This document shows, one piece after another, positions 34,443 to 43,884 of a stretch of DNA of 59,051 nucleotides; position 1 is the stretch's first letter; every line of letters starts with the position of its first letter. Origin of the DNA: Pseudonocardia alaniniphila (lineage in GTDB: Bacteria > Actinomycetota > Actinomycetes > Mycobacteriales > Pseudonocardiaceae); contig NZ_JAKXMK010000051.1 in assembly GCF_022524485.1 (NCBI RefSeq), positions 1 through 59,051 on the forward strand, read 5' to 3'. Both the position numbers and the translations under genes were made by a program. The notes below the pieces were generated by a model, which was given only the letters and a program-made list of their open reading frames with translations, was not told the DNA's origin and did not search any database.

Positions 34443-35191
34443 CCGATCTGCTGACCGTGCGGGGCCTGCGTAAGTCGTTCGGCGACCTGCAGGTACTACG
34501 CGACATCACGTTCACCGTCCCGGCCGGCACCGTCACCGCGGTGATCGGGCCGTCGGGGTCGGGCAAGACCACGGTGCTGCGCACACTCAACGCCCTGGAC
34601 CGGGCCGACGCCGGCGTGATCGGCATCGGTGGAGTCTCGGTCGATTTCGCCCGGCCCGTCGACCGCGCGACGCTGACCCGTTTCCGCGCCCAGAGCGGGA
34701 TGGTGTTCCAGGCGCACAATCTGTTCCCGCACCGGACGGTGCTGCAGAACGTGATCGAGGGTCCGGTGGTTGTGCAGAAGTGGCCGAAGGCCGAGGCGAT
34801 CCGGGTCGCGATGGCCCTGCTGGAGCAGGTCGGGCTCGCGGAGAAGGCCGACGAGTACCCGTACCAGCTCTCCGGCGGCCAGCAGCAGCGCGTCGGGATC
34901 GCCCGCGCCTTGGCGCTCAAGCCCACCCTGATGCTCTTCGACGAGCCGACCTCGGCGCTGGACCCGGAGCTCGTCGGCGATGTGCTCCGGGTCATCAAGG
35001 ACCTGGCCGCCGATGGCTGGACGATGGTGATCGTCACCCACGAGATCCGCTTCGCCCAGCAGGTGGCCGATCAGGTGCTGTTCACCGACGGCGGGGTGGT
35101 GCTGGAGTCCGGGCCGCCCGCCCAGGTGCTGGGCGACCCGGCCGAGGCCCGCACCCGGCAGTTCCTCCGGCGGATCCTGGATCCGATCTAG
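34439..35191 (+). CDS. Polar amino-acid ABC transporter ATPase
   Basis: A 250-residue GlnQ-type ATPase: Walker A GPSGSGKTT (about 39-47), Q-loop FQAHNLFPHRTVLQN, signature LSGGQQQR, Walker B LMLFDEPTSALDPE and switch VTHEIRFA. It completes the importer encoded just upstream. The ATG overlaps the permease stop. Confidence 0.94.
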   Translation: MTDLLTVRGLRKSFGDLQVLRDITFTVPAGTVTAVIGPSGSGKTTVLRTLNALDRADAGVIGIGGVSVDFARPVDRATLTRFRAQSGMVFQAHNLFPHRTVLQNVIEGPVVVQKWPKAEAIRVAMALLEQVGLAEKADEYPYQLSGGQQQRVGIARALALKPTLMLFDEPTSALDPELVGDVLRVIKDLAADGWTMVIVTHEIRFAQQVADQVLFTDGGVVLESGPPAQVLGDPAEARTRQFLRRILDPI

Positions 35192-35319
35192 CCGGTGTGA
35201 CGGGTGACGGTGTCGCGCAAGTCGACGATGCGGTCGTCGGGCCCGACGACCGCGTACTCGCAGGGTGGCGATCGAGATCGCCGCCAGCAGGTCGGACACG
35301 ATCGACACCGTGCGCCAGA

Positions 35320-36567
35320 TCAGCGCCGCCTCGCGCACGGCCAGGCCCGGGGCCGGTAGGTGAGGCGCCGCAGCAGCACCTCCGCCGGGCCGCGGATGCC
35401 CGCGACGTCGAGCCGGTGCGCGACGACGACGGTCAGCAGCCACACCCCGATCCCGACGAGCATCGCGGTGGCGCTCGACAGGTGCGCGCCGAGCCCGAGG
35501 CCCCACGCCACCAGCACGGGTACGAAGATCAGCGACTGCGCCAGGTAGCCCGACAGCGACCGGCGGCCCAGCGCGACGAGCGCGCGGGCGGGGAGCGGCG
35601 GGGTCGCGCCGCTGATCCGGTGCGTGATCAGCCCGAACACCGCGGCGGCGCCGACGCCGGCGAAGATGCCGGTGAACAGGTGCAGGTGCACGAACGCCGA
35701 CGGGTTGGGCACGACGAGCACGCCGAGGTGGAGCAGCGCCTGGAGCGTGCCGGCGCCCCAGCCGACCGCGAGGCCGAGCACGGCGGTGCGGCGCAGCAGC
35801 GGCAGGTGCCGGCCGGGTTCGTCGAGGACGCGGTGGCGGGCGGCGAGGATCCCGATGAGGAACGCGGCGGGCATGACGAGTCCGATCAGCGAGGAGATCG
35901 GGGTGGGCACCCACAGCCCCAGTCGGAGCAGGACCGAGACGAGGTAGCTCGACTCGGCGGCCGCCTGCTGCTGCATGGCCATCGCCCCAGCCCCCGCGGG
36001 AACGACCTGGCCGAGGGCGGCGAGGGCGAGGTTGCCGAGAGCGGCGACGCCGAGGAGAACCCCGATCCAGATCCTCAGCGTGCGGTCACTGCGGTGCAGG
36101 AACAGCGGGACGAGCAGCAGCCCGAGAACTCCGTAGGTGCCGAGTATGTCGCCCTGCCACAGCAGTGCGGCGTGGACGAGGCCGATCGCGAGCAGCCACC
36201 AGTGGCGGATGCGCAGGAGCCGGTGGACGTCGCGCTCCGGGCTCCCGGCGGCGATCCGCCGGGCGTGGAGCTGGCCGATGCCGTAGGCGAACATCAACCC
36301 GAACAGGGTCCAGGCCCGCCCGTCGACGAACACGATCGTCACGGCCTGCGCGATCCGGTCGGCGATGCCACCCTCGGCCGGGTGCAGCAGGGTGGAGCCG
36401 GTCTCGGAGGTCCAGAGGAACCACGGGACGTGGGCGAGCGCGATGAGCAGCAGCATCATCCCGCGGGCTAGATCGGGGGCCAGGGCCCGCTCGGCGACCG
36501 GCGTCGGCGCTGCGGTCAGGGCTGGATCGCGGCCTTCCGGCGGGGTGTTTCGGATGGGAGTGGACAC
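35320..36567 (-). CDS. DUF418-family integral membrane protein
   Basis: A 415-residue protein with about nine to ten hydrophobic segments. ARGMMLLLIALAHVPWFLW and VDGRAWTLFGLMFAYGIGQL form the N-terminal heparan-acetyltransferase-like half. The C-terminal DUF418 domain has VALGRRSLSGYLAQSLIFVP and RGPAEVLLRRLTYR. A role in envelope modification is possible but unproven. The 35192-35319 gap shows nothing. Confidence 0.85.
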   Translation of the reverse strand: MSTPIRNTPPEGRDPALTAAPTPVAERALAPDLARGMMLLLIALAHVPWFLWTSETGSTLLHPAEGGIADRIAQAVTIVFVDGRAWTLFGLMFAYGIGQLHARRIAAGSPERDVHRLLRIRHWWLLAIGLVHAALLWQGDILGTYGVLGLLLVPLFLHRSDRTLRIWIGVLLGVAALGNLALAALGQVVPAGAGAMAMQQQAAAESSYLVSVLLRLGLWVPTPISSLIGLVMPAAFLIGILAARHRVLDEPGRHLPLLRRTAVLGLAVGWGAGTLQALLHLGVLVVPNPSAFVHLHLFTGIFAGVGAAAVFGLITHRISGATPPLPARALVALGRRSLSGYLAQSLIFVPVLVAWGLGLGAHLSSATAMLVGIGVWLLTVVVAHRLDVAGIRGPAEVLLRRLTYRPRAWPCARRR

Positions 36568-36639
36568 GGCATGCCTCCTGGCACAGGTGATGGTGGCCAG
36601 CGGCTCGCCACAGCCGGATCGGGCGGGGGATCGCGCCCG

Positions 36640-36840
36640 TCACCGGGCTCGCTTGAGGAGCACCAGGATGTCGGTGGCCACCGCGCCGACGCTGGGTTGC
36701 AGGCTGCTCACGGCCTCCCACCCCTGGCTGCCCAGGTCGTTGAGCTGACGCTCCATCTCGTCGTGGTCGAACCCCTTCCAGCCGAGGCCGAACTTGACGA
36801 TCTTGTGCTCGACAACCTTGGTCATGTCCCCAGTCGACAC
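36640..36840 (-). CDS. DUF4177-family small protein
   Basis: Sixty-six residues from GTG 36840, or 61 from ATG 36825. VVEHKIVKFGLGWKGFD, then ERQLNDLGSQGWEAVSSLQP and ATDILVLLKR, is the whole DUF4177 fold (strand, helix with LN-LG--GWE-V, strand). Function unknown. Confidence 0.8.
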   Translation of the reverse strand: MSTGDMTKVVEHKIVKFGLGWKGFDHDEMERQLNDLGSQGWEAVSSLQPSVGAVATDILVLLKRAR

Positions 36841-36885
36841 CGTGCCGCTGCGGCATGCTCAACCCCGACCCGTGTGTCCTGCCGC

Positions 36886-37121
36886 TCAGCATCGGGCGGC
36901 TGATGAGGGAGTCGTGAATACCCGTGCGCCCAGGTGCCGGGCGAGGAAGTGCTCGAGCGTGCGGTACAGCTCGCTGTTGCTGTCCGGGTTGACGAAGTTG
37001 AGTCGCCTCGCCACGGTGCGAGGTAGGCGACCGTCGTGCCGTCCGGGGACACCAGGGCGCGACTCCGGGTGGGCGCGCCGAAGAGGTCCTCGACGGCGAT
37101 CAGCGTCGGCGGGGTCTTCAT
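36886..37121 (-). pseudogene. S9 prolyl-oligopeptidase-type gene, middle deleted
   Basis: The start (ATG 37121, overlapping the CPBP stop as ATGA) reads MKTPPTLIAVEDLFGAPTRS then RALVSPDGTTVAYLAPW, the first blade of an S9 peptidase propeller. After a frame change comes RLNFVNPDSNSELYRTLEHF then LARHLGAR, the typical last helix of the same family. About 550 codons between them are missing, including the catalytic triad. Confidence 0.75.
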
Positions 37122-38077
37122 GAGGTCCCGTCCGGTCGGTGGGCGGGAACCTCGCTGGTGCGTCGGCGGCGTCGTTCGTACGTCGCGACGAGGACGACCA
37201 TGCCGACGTTGACGGCAACGAGGATCAGCAGGGACGCGTCGCCGGTGTCGGTGGCCCGGTCGATGGTGGTGGTCCCCCCACCGGACATGACATTGCTGAT
37301 CACGCCGAAGAGGACGTTGTTGACGACGTGGAAGGCGATCGGCGCCTCCATGCCGCCGCTGAGGATCGCCATCAGCCCGGTGCTGACGGCGACCACCGTG
37401 AAGTAGCCGGCCAGCCAGAGGTCTGTCGAGCCGTGGACCACGGCGAAGCCCAGGGCGGAGACCACGAGCCCGACGGCCAGCGCCGGCCGGACCGGGCGCA
37501 CCCAGCTCGCGGCCGCGGGCAGCATGACGCTGCGGTAGATCAGTTCCTCGCCGGCGGCCTGGATGGGGGTGGTGAGCAGGGTGATCGTCAGGAAGGCGAT
37601 CGTCGTACCGCTGATCGCGAAGGTCGTCCAGCCGGTGGATGCCGGTGCGACGGCGCCCACCACTCCTGCTCCGGCCCCCACCATCAGCGCTGCGCCGATC
37701 GAGTAGTGGGCCAGGCGCCGCCGGTCGAACGCCCGCCGCGAGCTGAACAGTGCGCTCCAAGGCACCCGGGTCATCCACACCAGCAGCAGGACCGCGACCA
37801 GGCCGGTCGCGCCGGTGGCCACGTTGACGGCCAGGGACTTCAGCGGCGTGAGCTCCGGGGACAGCGGGTCGTCGCTGCCCTCGATGACGCCGACGAGTTG
37901 GTAGGCCAGCACCTGGAGGACCACGAGGACGAGCGGCAATGCCAGGACGAGGACGAACGGCTTCCACCAGCTCATCCGCAGGTGGGCGCCGAACGGCCGC
38001 GAGGGGTCGACCGCGGATGGGCCGGGCCGCGCCACGGGACTCACGGTTTTGGGGTGGGTGGGATCAGGTGAACGCAT
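37118..38077 (-). CDS. CPBP-family intramembrane metalloprotease
   Basis: A 319-residue membrane protein of the CAAX/bacteriocin-processing (Abi) family. The active-site motif is GEELIYRSVMLP (paired Glu and Arg), followed by FAVVHGSTDLW (His) and FHVVNNVLFG (His). An N-terminal cytoplasmic stretch of about 35 residues precedes the first helix. GGAAGGGG lies upstream of ATG 38077. It is co-directional with the S9 peptidase relic downstream. Confidence 0.88.
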   Translation of the reverse strand: MRSPDPTHPKTVSPVARPGPSAVDPSRPFGAHLRMSWWKPFVLVLALPLVLVVLQVLAYQLVGVIEGSDDPLSPELTPLKSLAVNVATGATGLVAVLLLVWMTRVPWSALFSSRRAFDRRRLAHYSIGAALMVGAGAGVVGAVAPASTGWTTFAISGTTIAFLTITLLTTPIQAAGEELIYRSVMLPAAASWVRPVRPALAVGLVVSALGFAVVHGSTDLWLAGYFTVVAVSTGLMAILSGGMEAPIAFHVVNNVLFGVISNVMSGGGTTTIDRATDTGDASLLILVAVNVGMVVLVATYERRRRRTSEVPAHRPDGTS

Positions 38078-38455
38078 GGAACGGCCCCTTCCGGGGTTCG
38101 GGTGTCGGGTTCGGCGGTCAGCCCGCCATCCAGATGCTCTTGAGCCGCAGCGCACGACCCCCACCCCCGCGGGCACCCACCACACCCACGACACCGTCCT
38201 GCAAGCGCGACGGTTCCGGCGACGTGCCACGGATACGGGTGGGCGGGTCGGCAGAACGCGCGCGGCCTGCGGTGGTTCCGTTCCCTGTCCGCGCGGTGAG
38301 CGCCCGCCGCTCGGGGGGCGAGCCCGGGATCCGGCTCGAGTCCTCACGTGATCGCCAGGATCGGGACCTGACGTGCACATGTGGACGTCAGGTCCCGATT
38401 TCGCTGATCATGAGCAGTTCGGCGGCCGCCGTCGCACGAGCAGAGGAGCCCGTGA
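38078..38455. other. Intergenic region with a strong hairpin
   Basis: No gene seen. It contains the CPBP gene promoter on the minus strand and the hairpin at 38360-38399. Confidence 0.5.
38360..38399. terminator. Perfect 15-bp stem hairpin, probable terminator
   Basis: ATCGGGACCTGACGT, a 10-nt loop, then ACGTCAGGTCCCGAT. It lies 57 bp after the stop of the DUF4188 gene on the minus strand, so it probably ends that transcript. No U-tract follows, as is common in actinomycetes. Confidence 0.75.
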
Positions 38456-38989
38456 TCAGTCCGTCCTCCCGGCGGTCGGATGGCTCCGATCCGCCGGGCT
38501 CGCGGGCAGCGTGGTGGCGCCGTCCTCCAGGCGCGCGCGGGCGCGGTGGTGTCGCTTCTCGACGGGCATGATCTTCGTTGCCCCGGGCAGCCCCATGGCC
38601 GGCGTCCCGACGTACATGCTCTCGGCCCGCTCGACGATGAAGGTCTCGTGCCAGATCCCGACCGCGCCGGGGTTCTTCTTCGCCATCGCGTTGAACCGCG
38701 TCCAGGCCGGCCGGTGACTCAGCGAGCCGGCGGATGCGTAGTCGTAGAGCTTGTCGATTGAGGACCAGTACTGCGCGAGGTACGGCCCGTTTCCGTTGAT
38801 CAGCAGTTCGTAGCCCAGCAGCCCGGAGTCCGGATCTTCGGACAGCTCGCGCAGCATACGCCGCATGTCCCGCCCGACCGGGATCCAGAGATCCGGCCGC
38901 CACCACCGGTTGAACGTCATGCCGATGTGGAACACCACCAGCTCTCCGTCGTACTGGTGCATGACCCTGCCCGGGACGATCTTCGCCAT
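38456..38989 (-). CDS. DUF4188-family protein
   Basis: A 177-residue protein from ATG 38989 (GGGGGAGAT ahead). MAKIVPGRVMHQYDGELVVF and HIGMTFNRWWRPDLWIPVGR, then YLAQYWSSIDKLYDYA and TFIVERAESMYVGTPAMGLP, cover the whole DUF4188 domain (phenylacetaldoxime-dehydratase-like / DUF4188 monooxygenase fold). The C-terminal 30 residues are basic and low-complexity. A heme-binding or monooxygenase role is suggested only by fold relatives. Confidence 0.8.
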   Translation of the reverse strand: MAKIVPGRVMHQYDGELVVFHIGMTFNRWWRPDLWIPVGRDMRRMLRELSEDPDSGLLGYELLINGNGPYLAQYWSSIDKLYDYASAGSLSHRPAWTRFNAMAKKNPGAVGIWHETFIVERAESMYVGTPAMGLPGATKIMPVEKRHHRARARLEDGATTLPASPADRSHPTAGRTD

Positions 38990-39111
38990 ATCTCCCCCGA
39001 AATTGAATAGTTGCACCCTCGGCGTATCCACGCATGTGGCCGGGCGCCCCTCGCGGCTCGTACTTCCGGCGACGGGATCCGGCCAGGCCTGCGACCTGGA
39101 CCAGGCGCGGC

Positions 39112-39410
39112 TCAGTTGAGTCCGGCGACCATGGCTCCGGTGACTGGCGCGACCGCGCCGGACACGTAGGCGTCCGGCTGCGCGAGCCAGGTGATCGCGG
39201 TGGCGACGTCGTCGGGCGTGCCGAGCAGTCGGACTGGGATGCTCTCCACGACCGACCGGGTGGCGGTGACCTCGGTGAACTCATCCACACCGATGCCTGT
39301 TCCCGCGTTGTTGACCAGCACGTCGAGGCCGCCGAACGTGCTCACGGCGGCCTCGACCGCCGCCTCGAGGCCGGACTGCGCCTCCTCGCCGCCCCCGAGG
39401 GCCGACCGCG
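39112..39410 (-). pseudogene. SDR dehydrogenase with internal deletion, 3' end
   Basis: In one frame: VEAAVSTFGGLDVLVNNAGT, GIGVDEFTEV, then directly TRSVVESIPVRLLGTPDDVA and AITWLAQPDAYVSGAVAPVT. The NNAG strand is joined to the C-terminal part, so the segment with the catalytic Ser, Tyr and Lys (about 90 residues) is missing. The N-terminal Rossmann part is also absent. Confidence 0.75.
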
Positions 39411-39414
39411 GACG

Positions 39415-39807
39415 TCAGGAGCCCAGCTGTCGCTGCACTGCCTGGGCGTCGATCAGGTAGTTCATCTCGTAGAAGCGTCCGTCGCGGACCTTGTGGAAGG
39501 CGTACTCGGCGAACTCCAGCGTGGCTCCGGTGGGGGCGACGCCGAGCCACTCCTTCGTGTGCGTGCCCTTGTTGAACAGGCGGGCTGCCACGCGGTCACC
39601 GTCGATGGCGATGTCCTGGACCCGCCAGGTGAAGTCCGGCACCGCAGCGCCGTGCCCCTTGAGCTCGGCGATGACGTCGTCCCGCGTGACCGGCCGGCCG
39701 TTCTCGACGAGCTCGTCGTGGATGAACTCGGTCATGCGGTCGAAATCATGATCGTTGAGCGCGTCGATGTAGCGCTCGAAGACCTCGCGCACGTCGGAGT
39801 CGGACAT
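39415..39807 (-). CDS. SnoaL-like (NTF2-fold) protein
   Basis: A 130-residue cone-shaped NTF2-like protein: VREVFERYIDALNDHDFDRM, IHDELVENGRPVTRDDVIAE, FTWRVQDIAIDGDRVAARLF, FAEYAFHKVRDGRFYEMNYL and the terminal DAQAVQRQLG. This is the SnoaL/ester-cyclase pattern seen beside dehydrogenases in catabolic and polyketide loci. It probably worked with the SDR, now decayed on both sides of it. Confidence 0.85.
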   Translation of the reverse strand: MSDSDVREVFERYIDALNDHDFDRMTEFIHDELVENGRPVTRDDVIAELKGHGAAVPDFTWRVQDIAIDGDRVAARLFNKGTHTKEWLGVAPTGATLEFAEYAFHKVRDGRFYEMNYLIDAQAVQRQLGS

Positions 39808-39988
39808 GATGACCTCCTTGTCGCCCCGTGTCGGGGCTGTACTCGTTGTGTTGATGACTGGCGATGCCTTTCCACGCTCTCGTCGTGGCGGCCACCGTCG
39901 ATCGCGGAGAACCTTGGGTCCGCGACTTCTATTCCGATCGGTACAGAAGTTGACATGTCGCGCTGCGGGGTGCGGCGCGACAGCAGTG

Positions 39989-40150
39989 TCAGCAGGGCTT
40001 GTGACAGCGGCCTTCCAGTGACCCGAGGTCCTCGACGGCGTCGGCGTCGCACAGATCCACTTCGATCACGGAGTGCCCGGCGGCACGGAGCCGCTCGGTC
40101 ACCGCGGCGCCGATCCTCGACGCCGAACCCGTCACTGCATAGCTGCCCAT
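39989..40150 (-). pseudogene. SDR dehydrogenase, 5' fragment
   Basis: From ATG 40150: MGSYAVTGSASRIGAAVTER, LRAAGHSVIEVDLCDADAVE and DLGSLEGR. This is the Rossmann start of a hydroxysteroid-dehydrogenase-like SDR (TGSASGIG, VDL-DADVVADLGTPEGR), with the usual glycine replaced by Arg. The frame then ends at 39989. It could be the missing 5' end of the relic at 39112-39410, or a second gene. Confidence 0.65.
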
Positions 40151-40289
40151 TCGCACCCCTGCCCGATCGAGGCCGTGATCAGCCCGTTCCGGAGCAGGAG
40201 ACGGTATGCCGTCGCGGCACACGCAAGTGCCTCGTACCGCGACGTGCCTCACGTTGACGTGCGCGGTTCGGCGCGGGCGGCTGCAAGGT

Positions 40290-40523
40290 GCAGCGGGCGC
40301 CGTCGGGTGGGGTCTGCAGATCGGTCAGGTAGTCGGCGACGATCCTGTCGATGCACTCGCTCTGCCCGAACAGTGCGACGCTGTGCTGGGCGCCCTCTGC
40401 GGTCAGCCCTGCTGTGGCAGCGTCGAGGGAGTCGATCCGGTCGCGCACCTCGTTGACGACGTAGACCTGCCAGTGCCCGGGCAACACGACAGCAGTGTCG
40501 ATCAGCATGAGCCGCTTCGGCGA
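40290..40523 (-). pseudogene. S33 peptidase, TAP-like C-terminal fragment
   Basis: Minus strand: ISPKRLMLIDTAVVLPGHWQ, YVVNEVRDRIDSLDAATAGL, then SECIDRIVADYLTDLQTPPD and GARC. The ending C--R-V-DYL-D--P-PGT-C is that of secreted S33 tripeptidyl aminopeptidases. The catalytic domain is absent. Confidence 0.45.
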
Positions 40524-40644
40524 TATCCTCGATGAGACGACATCCTCCCGGTCGGGCAGCCCGGCGACCGGTTGAGCACCCGCGCCAGCAGGCGAGGGTG
40601 ACCTGGGCGAACACGGACCTGCGAGCGCTGATGGAGGAGGCGGC

Positions 40645-42996
40645 GTGGATTGCACCTTCGGCGAGTTGCTGCGCGGGCACCGGATCGCCCGGTCGCTGAC
40701 CCAGGAGCAGCTGGCCGAGCGGGCTCGCCTTTCACCGAAGGCGATCAGCGCCCTGGAGCGCGGCGAGCGACGCCGGCCCTACCCGCACACGGTCGCCGCG
40801 TTGGCCGATGCACTGGAGTTGGAAGCGGCGGAGCGCGCGGTTCTGGTGCGCTCCGTCCCACACCCAGCGGCGACCGGGCCCGACGCAGCCCACAGGTCGC
40901 CCGCGCCGCACGCGGGTTGCCTCCCGGTCCCGGCGGGCTCGGTGATCGGACGGGGCGACCAGCGAGCCGCTGTCGCTGCCCTGCTCACCTCCGCTCATCA
41001 GCGGATGGTGACACTGACCGGCCCCGGTGGCGTCGGAAAGACCACGCTGGCCCTGGCCGCCGCCGCCGACGCCGGGGTGGCCTTCCCGGGTGGGGTCGTC
41101 ATGGTCGAGCTCGCATCCGTCGCTCGAGCGGATGCGGTGGTCCCAGCCATCGCCACCGCGCTGGGGCTTCCCACCGCGAACATCGACACTGCAGATGCTC
41201 TCGTCCCCTACGTCCGGGGGCGTCGGCTGCTGCTGGTGCTGGACAACCTCGAGCACGTTCTCGAGTGCGGGCCGCAGCTGGCGACCCTCGTCGCCGGCTG
41301 CCGCGACCTCGTGGTGCTGGCCACAAGCCGGGCACCGTTGCGAGTGCGAGCCGAGCGTGAGGTGCGGGTCGCGCCCTTGGACCCCGCGTCAGCAGTGCAG
41401 ATGTTCCAGGAGCGAGCCCTCGCCGCCGGCGCGGTTCTCGGCGGCGATCATCGGACGACCTCGGCGGTCGCTGCCCTGTGCGAGCGCGCAGACGGACTGC
41501 CGCTGGCACTCGAGCTTGCGGCTTCCGCCGCCGCGCTCCTCGGCCCGGCTACGCTGCTCGAACGGCTCGACGTGATCCCGATGGCCGGCCCGCAGGACCT
41601 CCCCCACCGGCAGCGAAGCATGGCAGCCACCCTGCGATGGAGTCTCGACTTGCTACCGGCGGACGCCCGGTTGCTGCTGGCGCGACTGTCCGTGTGCAGG
41701 GGCGCGTTCTCGCTCGCTGCGGCGGAGGAGGTCGGCGGCGCAGACCCCTCGGTGGTGCTGCCCGCACTGACGGACCTGGTCAGGCATGCCCTGGTCACCA
41801 GGGTCGACGATGTGGAGGGGACGGAGCGGTTCCGATTGTTGGAGCCGGTGCGTCAGTTCGCCGCCGACCTCCTGGAACCCGGCGAACGCGACGAGGCCCG
41901 TTTTGCTCTGGCGCGGGCCGTGCTCGGTACCGCGCGCGCTCTTCATGACGACCTGCGCGGCTCGGGCCAGGTCCCCGCCCTACGCCTGCTCGACGCCGAC
42001 TTCGGCAACGTTCGAGTCACCGTCGACCATCTCCTCGATCATGGCGCGGCCGACGAGGCCGCCGAGTTGCTCTGGTGTCTGGCGCTGCATCTGATGATCC
42101 GGGGGCACAGCAGTGAGGCTCGCCTCTGGGCCGAGCGGATCCACTCGTTCCCGATGAGTGACCTCGCCCGTGCCCGGCTGCTGGTGGCGTGGGCTGGCGT
42201 CCTGCTGCTCGCCGACCCGCAGGACGCGCACCGGGTGTCTCAAGAGGGGGTCGCGGTGGCCCGGCACGCCGGCAACGACGATCTCGCTGCCGACGCCCTG
42301 CTGCTGGCCGCCGCCTCGGCGCTCTTCGTCGCCGATGAGTCGACGACGCAGCGCCTCTCCGACGAGGCGCTGCAGGCAGCCCGAACCGATGGCGACCCGT
42401 GGCGGGTCACCCAGGCGCTGCTCGCCGTCGGGCAGTCCGCCGCCGCCGGGCGGCCCGGCGAGGCGGCCCGGACCCTTCGGGCAGCAGAAGCCTCCGCGCG
42501 TCGCACCGGGCTCTCGTTCGAAACGGGAGCCATCCTCACCGCCCGTGCGATTCTCGCCGAGCGGCAGAAGGACTACGCCACCGCCGCGGCCCTGCTCGCC
42601 GAGGCCGTCGGCCTGGCTGCCACCATCCGCAACAGCTGGACCCTGCCCTACATCCTCTCGGCCCTCGCCGGCGTCGCCGTCCAGCTCGGCGAGTTCGAGG
42701 CGGGTGCTCGCCTTTTCGGCGCCTGGGCCTCCTACGCCGCCGAGCACGCCGTGGTCGCCGACCACCCCGTCACTCTCGACCTCGTCCAGCGCGATCTCTC
42801 CGAGGCCCGATCGGGCCTCGGAGAGATCGCATTCGAGGCCGAGTTCCGGATCGGACGGGAAACGACGATGAACGACGTCGTCGAGCTGGCGCAGGCCATC
42901 GAGTGCCGTGCCGGAGGTCGGGGCCTCACGACCCGTCAGAACTCGAGGTGCGGGTTGCCGCTCGTCGCTCCCACGCCACCGTCGGCCCGCAGCTGA
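40645..42996 (+). CDS. HTH / NB-ARC ATPase / TPR transcriptional regulator
   Basis: A STAND-type regulator of 783 codons. The N-terminal Xre helix-turn-helix reads FGELLRGHRIARSLTQEQLA, RLSPKAISALERGERRRP. The NB-ARC module has Walker A GPGGVGKTTL (near residue 130), Walker B RLLLVLDNLEHV (near 195) and the sensor DLVVLATSRAPLRV. A winged helix and TPR-like repeats fill residues 340-740. It starts at GTG 40645 after GGAGGAGG. A perfect 40-bp palindrome lies at codons 716-729. The last 20 or so residues run into the convergent SDR gene and are probably not conserved. The trigger is unknown. Confidence 0.88.
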   Translation: MDCTFGELLRGHRIARSLTQEQLAERARLSPKAISALERGERRRPYPHTVAALADALELEAAERAVLVRSVPHPAATGPDAAHRSPAPHAGCLPVPAGSVIGRGDQRAAVAALLTSAHQRMVTLTGPGGVGKTTLALAAAADAGVAFPGGVVMVELASVARADAVVPAIATALGLPTANIDTADALVPYVRGRRLLLVLDNLEHVLECGPQLATLVAGCRDLVVLATSRAPLRVRAEREVRVAPLDPASAVQMFQERALAAGAVLGGDHRTTSAVAALCERADGLPLALELAASAAALLGPATLLERLDVIPMAGPQDLPHRQRSMAATLRWSLDLLPADARLLLARLSVCRGAFSLAAAEEVGGADPSVVLPALTDLVRHALVTRVDDVEGTERFRLLEPVRQFAADLLEPGERDEARFALARAVLGTARALHDDLRGSGQVPALRLLDADFGNVRVTVDHLLDHGAADEAAELLWCLALHLMIRGHSSEARLWAERIHSFPMSDLARARLLVAWAGVLLLADPQDAHRVSQEGVAVARHAGNDDLAADALLLAAASALFVADESTTQRLSDEALQAARTDGDPWRVTQALLAVGQSAAAGRPGEAARTLRAAEASARRTGLSFETGAILTARAILAERQKDYATAAALLAEAVGLAATIRNSWTLPYILSALAGVAVQLGEFEAGARLFGAWASYAAEHAVVADHPVTLDLVQRDLSEARSGLGEIAFEAEFRIGRETTMNDVVELAQAIECRAGGRGLTTRQNSRCGLPLVAPTPPSARS
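42791..42830. repeat. Perfect 40-bp palindrome inside the NB-ARC regulator gene
   Basis: Left half GCGATCTCTCCGAGGCCCGA, right half its exact reverse complement, no spacer. The symmetry stops at the flanks (42790/42831). It encodes RDLSEARSGLGEIA within the expected C-terminal helix region of the protein. Confidence 0.95.
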
Positions 42997-43715
42997 GCGC
43001 CGGTCACGAAGCTGGCATCCTCGCTGGCCAGGAACGTGATGACCGCGGCGATCTCGTCGGGGTCGGCGCTACGACCCAGCGGCATGCGGTTGGCAAGTCC
43101 TTCGCGGACGGCGTCGAGCTCGAGCACCGGCGCGATCACCTCCGAGCTCGTGTAGCTCGGGTGTACCGCGTTGACACGCACGCCCTCCCGCCCGTGGTCC
43201 ATGGCCATTGCGTTGGTCAGGTTGGCCACGGCGGCCTTGGTCGCGCTGTAGGCGGCCATGCCCCACTCCCCACCGAGGCCGCTGACCGAGCCGACGTTGA
43301 CGATGCTGCCACCCACCGCCCGCAGGTGCGGCAGCGCCGCACGAGAGGCGAAGAAGACACCGTCGAGGTTCGTCGCTATCGAGGCGCGCCATGCCGTGGT
43401 GTCGAGCTTGTCCACCGTGCCGAGCTGCGCGACCCCGGCGTTGTTGACCAGCGTGTCCAACCGTCCGAACCCATCGGCGACCGCGTCGATCACCTGGGTG
43501 ATCGCCTCCTCGTCACCGACGTCGGCGACGTACCGGGCGATCGTCGTTCCCTTCGGCGCCGATGCCACGACCCGATCGAGCTTCTCCTCGGTGCGCCCCA
43601 CGACCACAGCCGTGGCGCCCTCTGCCGCGAAGCGCCGTGCCGTGGCGGCACCGATCCCCGATCCGCCGCCCGTCACGACGACGACGCGCCCACGGAACCG
43701 ATCAACAAAGACCAT
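42936..43715 (-). CDS. SDR-family oxidoreductase
   Basis: A 259-residue classical short-chain dehydrogenase: TGGGSGIGAATARRFAAEGA, TLVNNAGVAQLG, VNVGSVSGLGG (Ser), AYSATKAAV (Tyr, Lys), and the terminal SEDASFVTGAQLRADGGVGA. All catalytic residues are present. It is convergent with the large regulator gene, whose end overlaps its end by 61 bp. Substrate unknown. Confidence 0.9.
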   Translation of the reverse strand: MVFVDRFRGRVVVVTGGGSGIGAATARRFAAEGATAVVVGRTEEKLDRVVASAPKGTTIARYVADVGDEEAITQVIDAVADGFGRLDTLVNNAGVAQLGTVDKLDTTAWRASIATNLDGVFFASRAALPHLRAVGGSIVNVGSVSGLGGEWGMAAYSATKAAVANLTNAMAMDHGREGVRVNAVHPSYTSSEVIAPVLELDAVREGLANRMPLGRSADPDEIAAVITFLASEDASFVTGAQLRADGGVGATSGNPHLEF

Positions 43716-43884
43716 CGTTCACACCCCGTCCGAGATCATGTCGGGGCCAGCCGGTCCCCGACTCCGACGACACTTCCTGCCAGCCGGGACCGGCCCCACC
43801 CACAGAGATCCCACAGTGATCCCACAGCGATCGGCGACGAACCCCGGCGGATCGATCCGCTGCGGCAGCGGACCTCGCCCGCGA

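Noticed and set aside
43780..43840. Repeats of gatcccacag as a possible CRISPR or iteron array
   Set aside because: Only two or three short copies with no regular spacing, and no CRISPR array or cas gene in the window.
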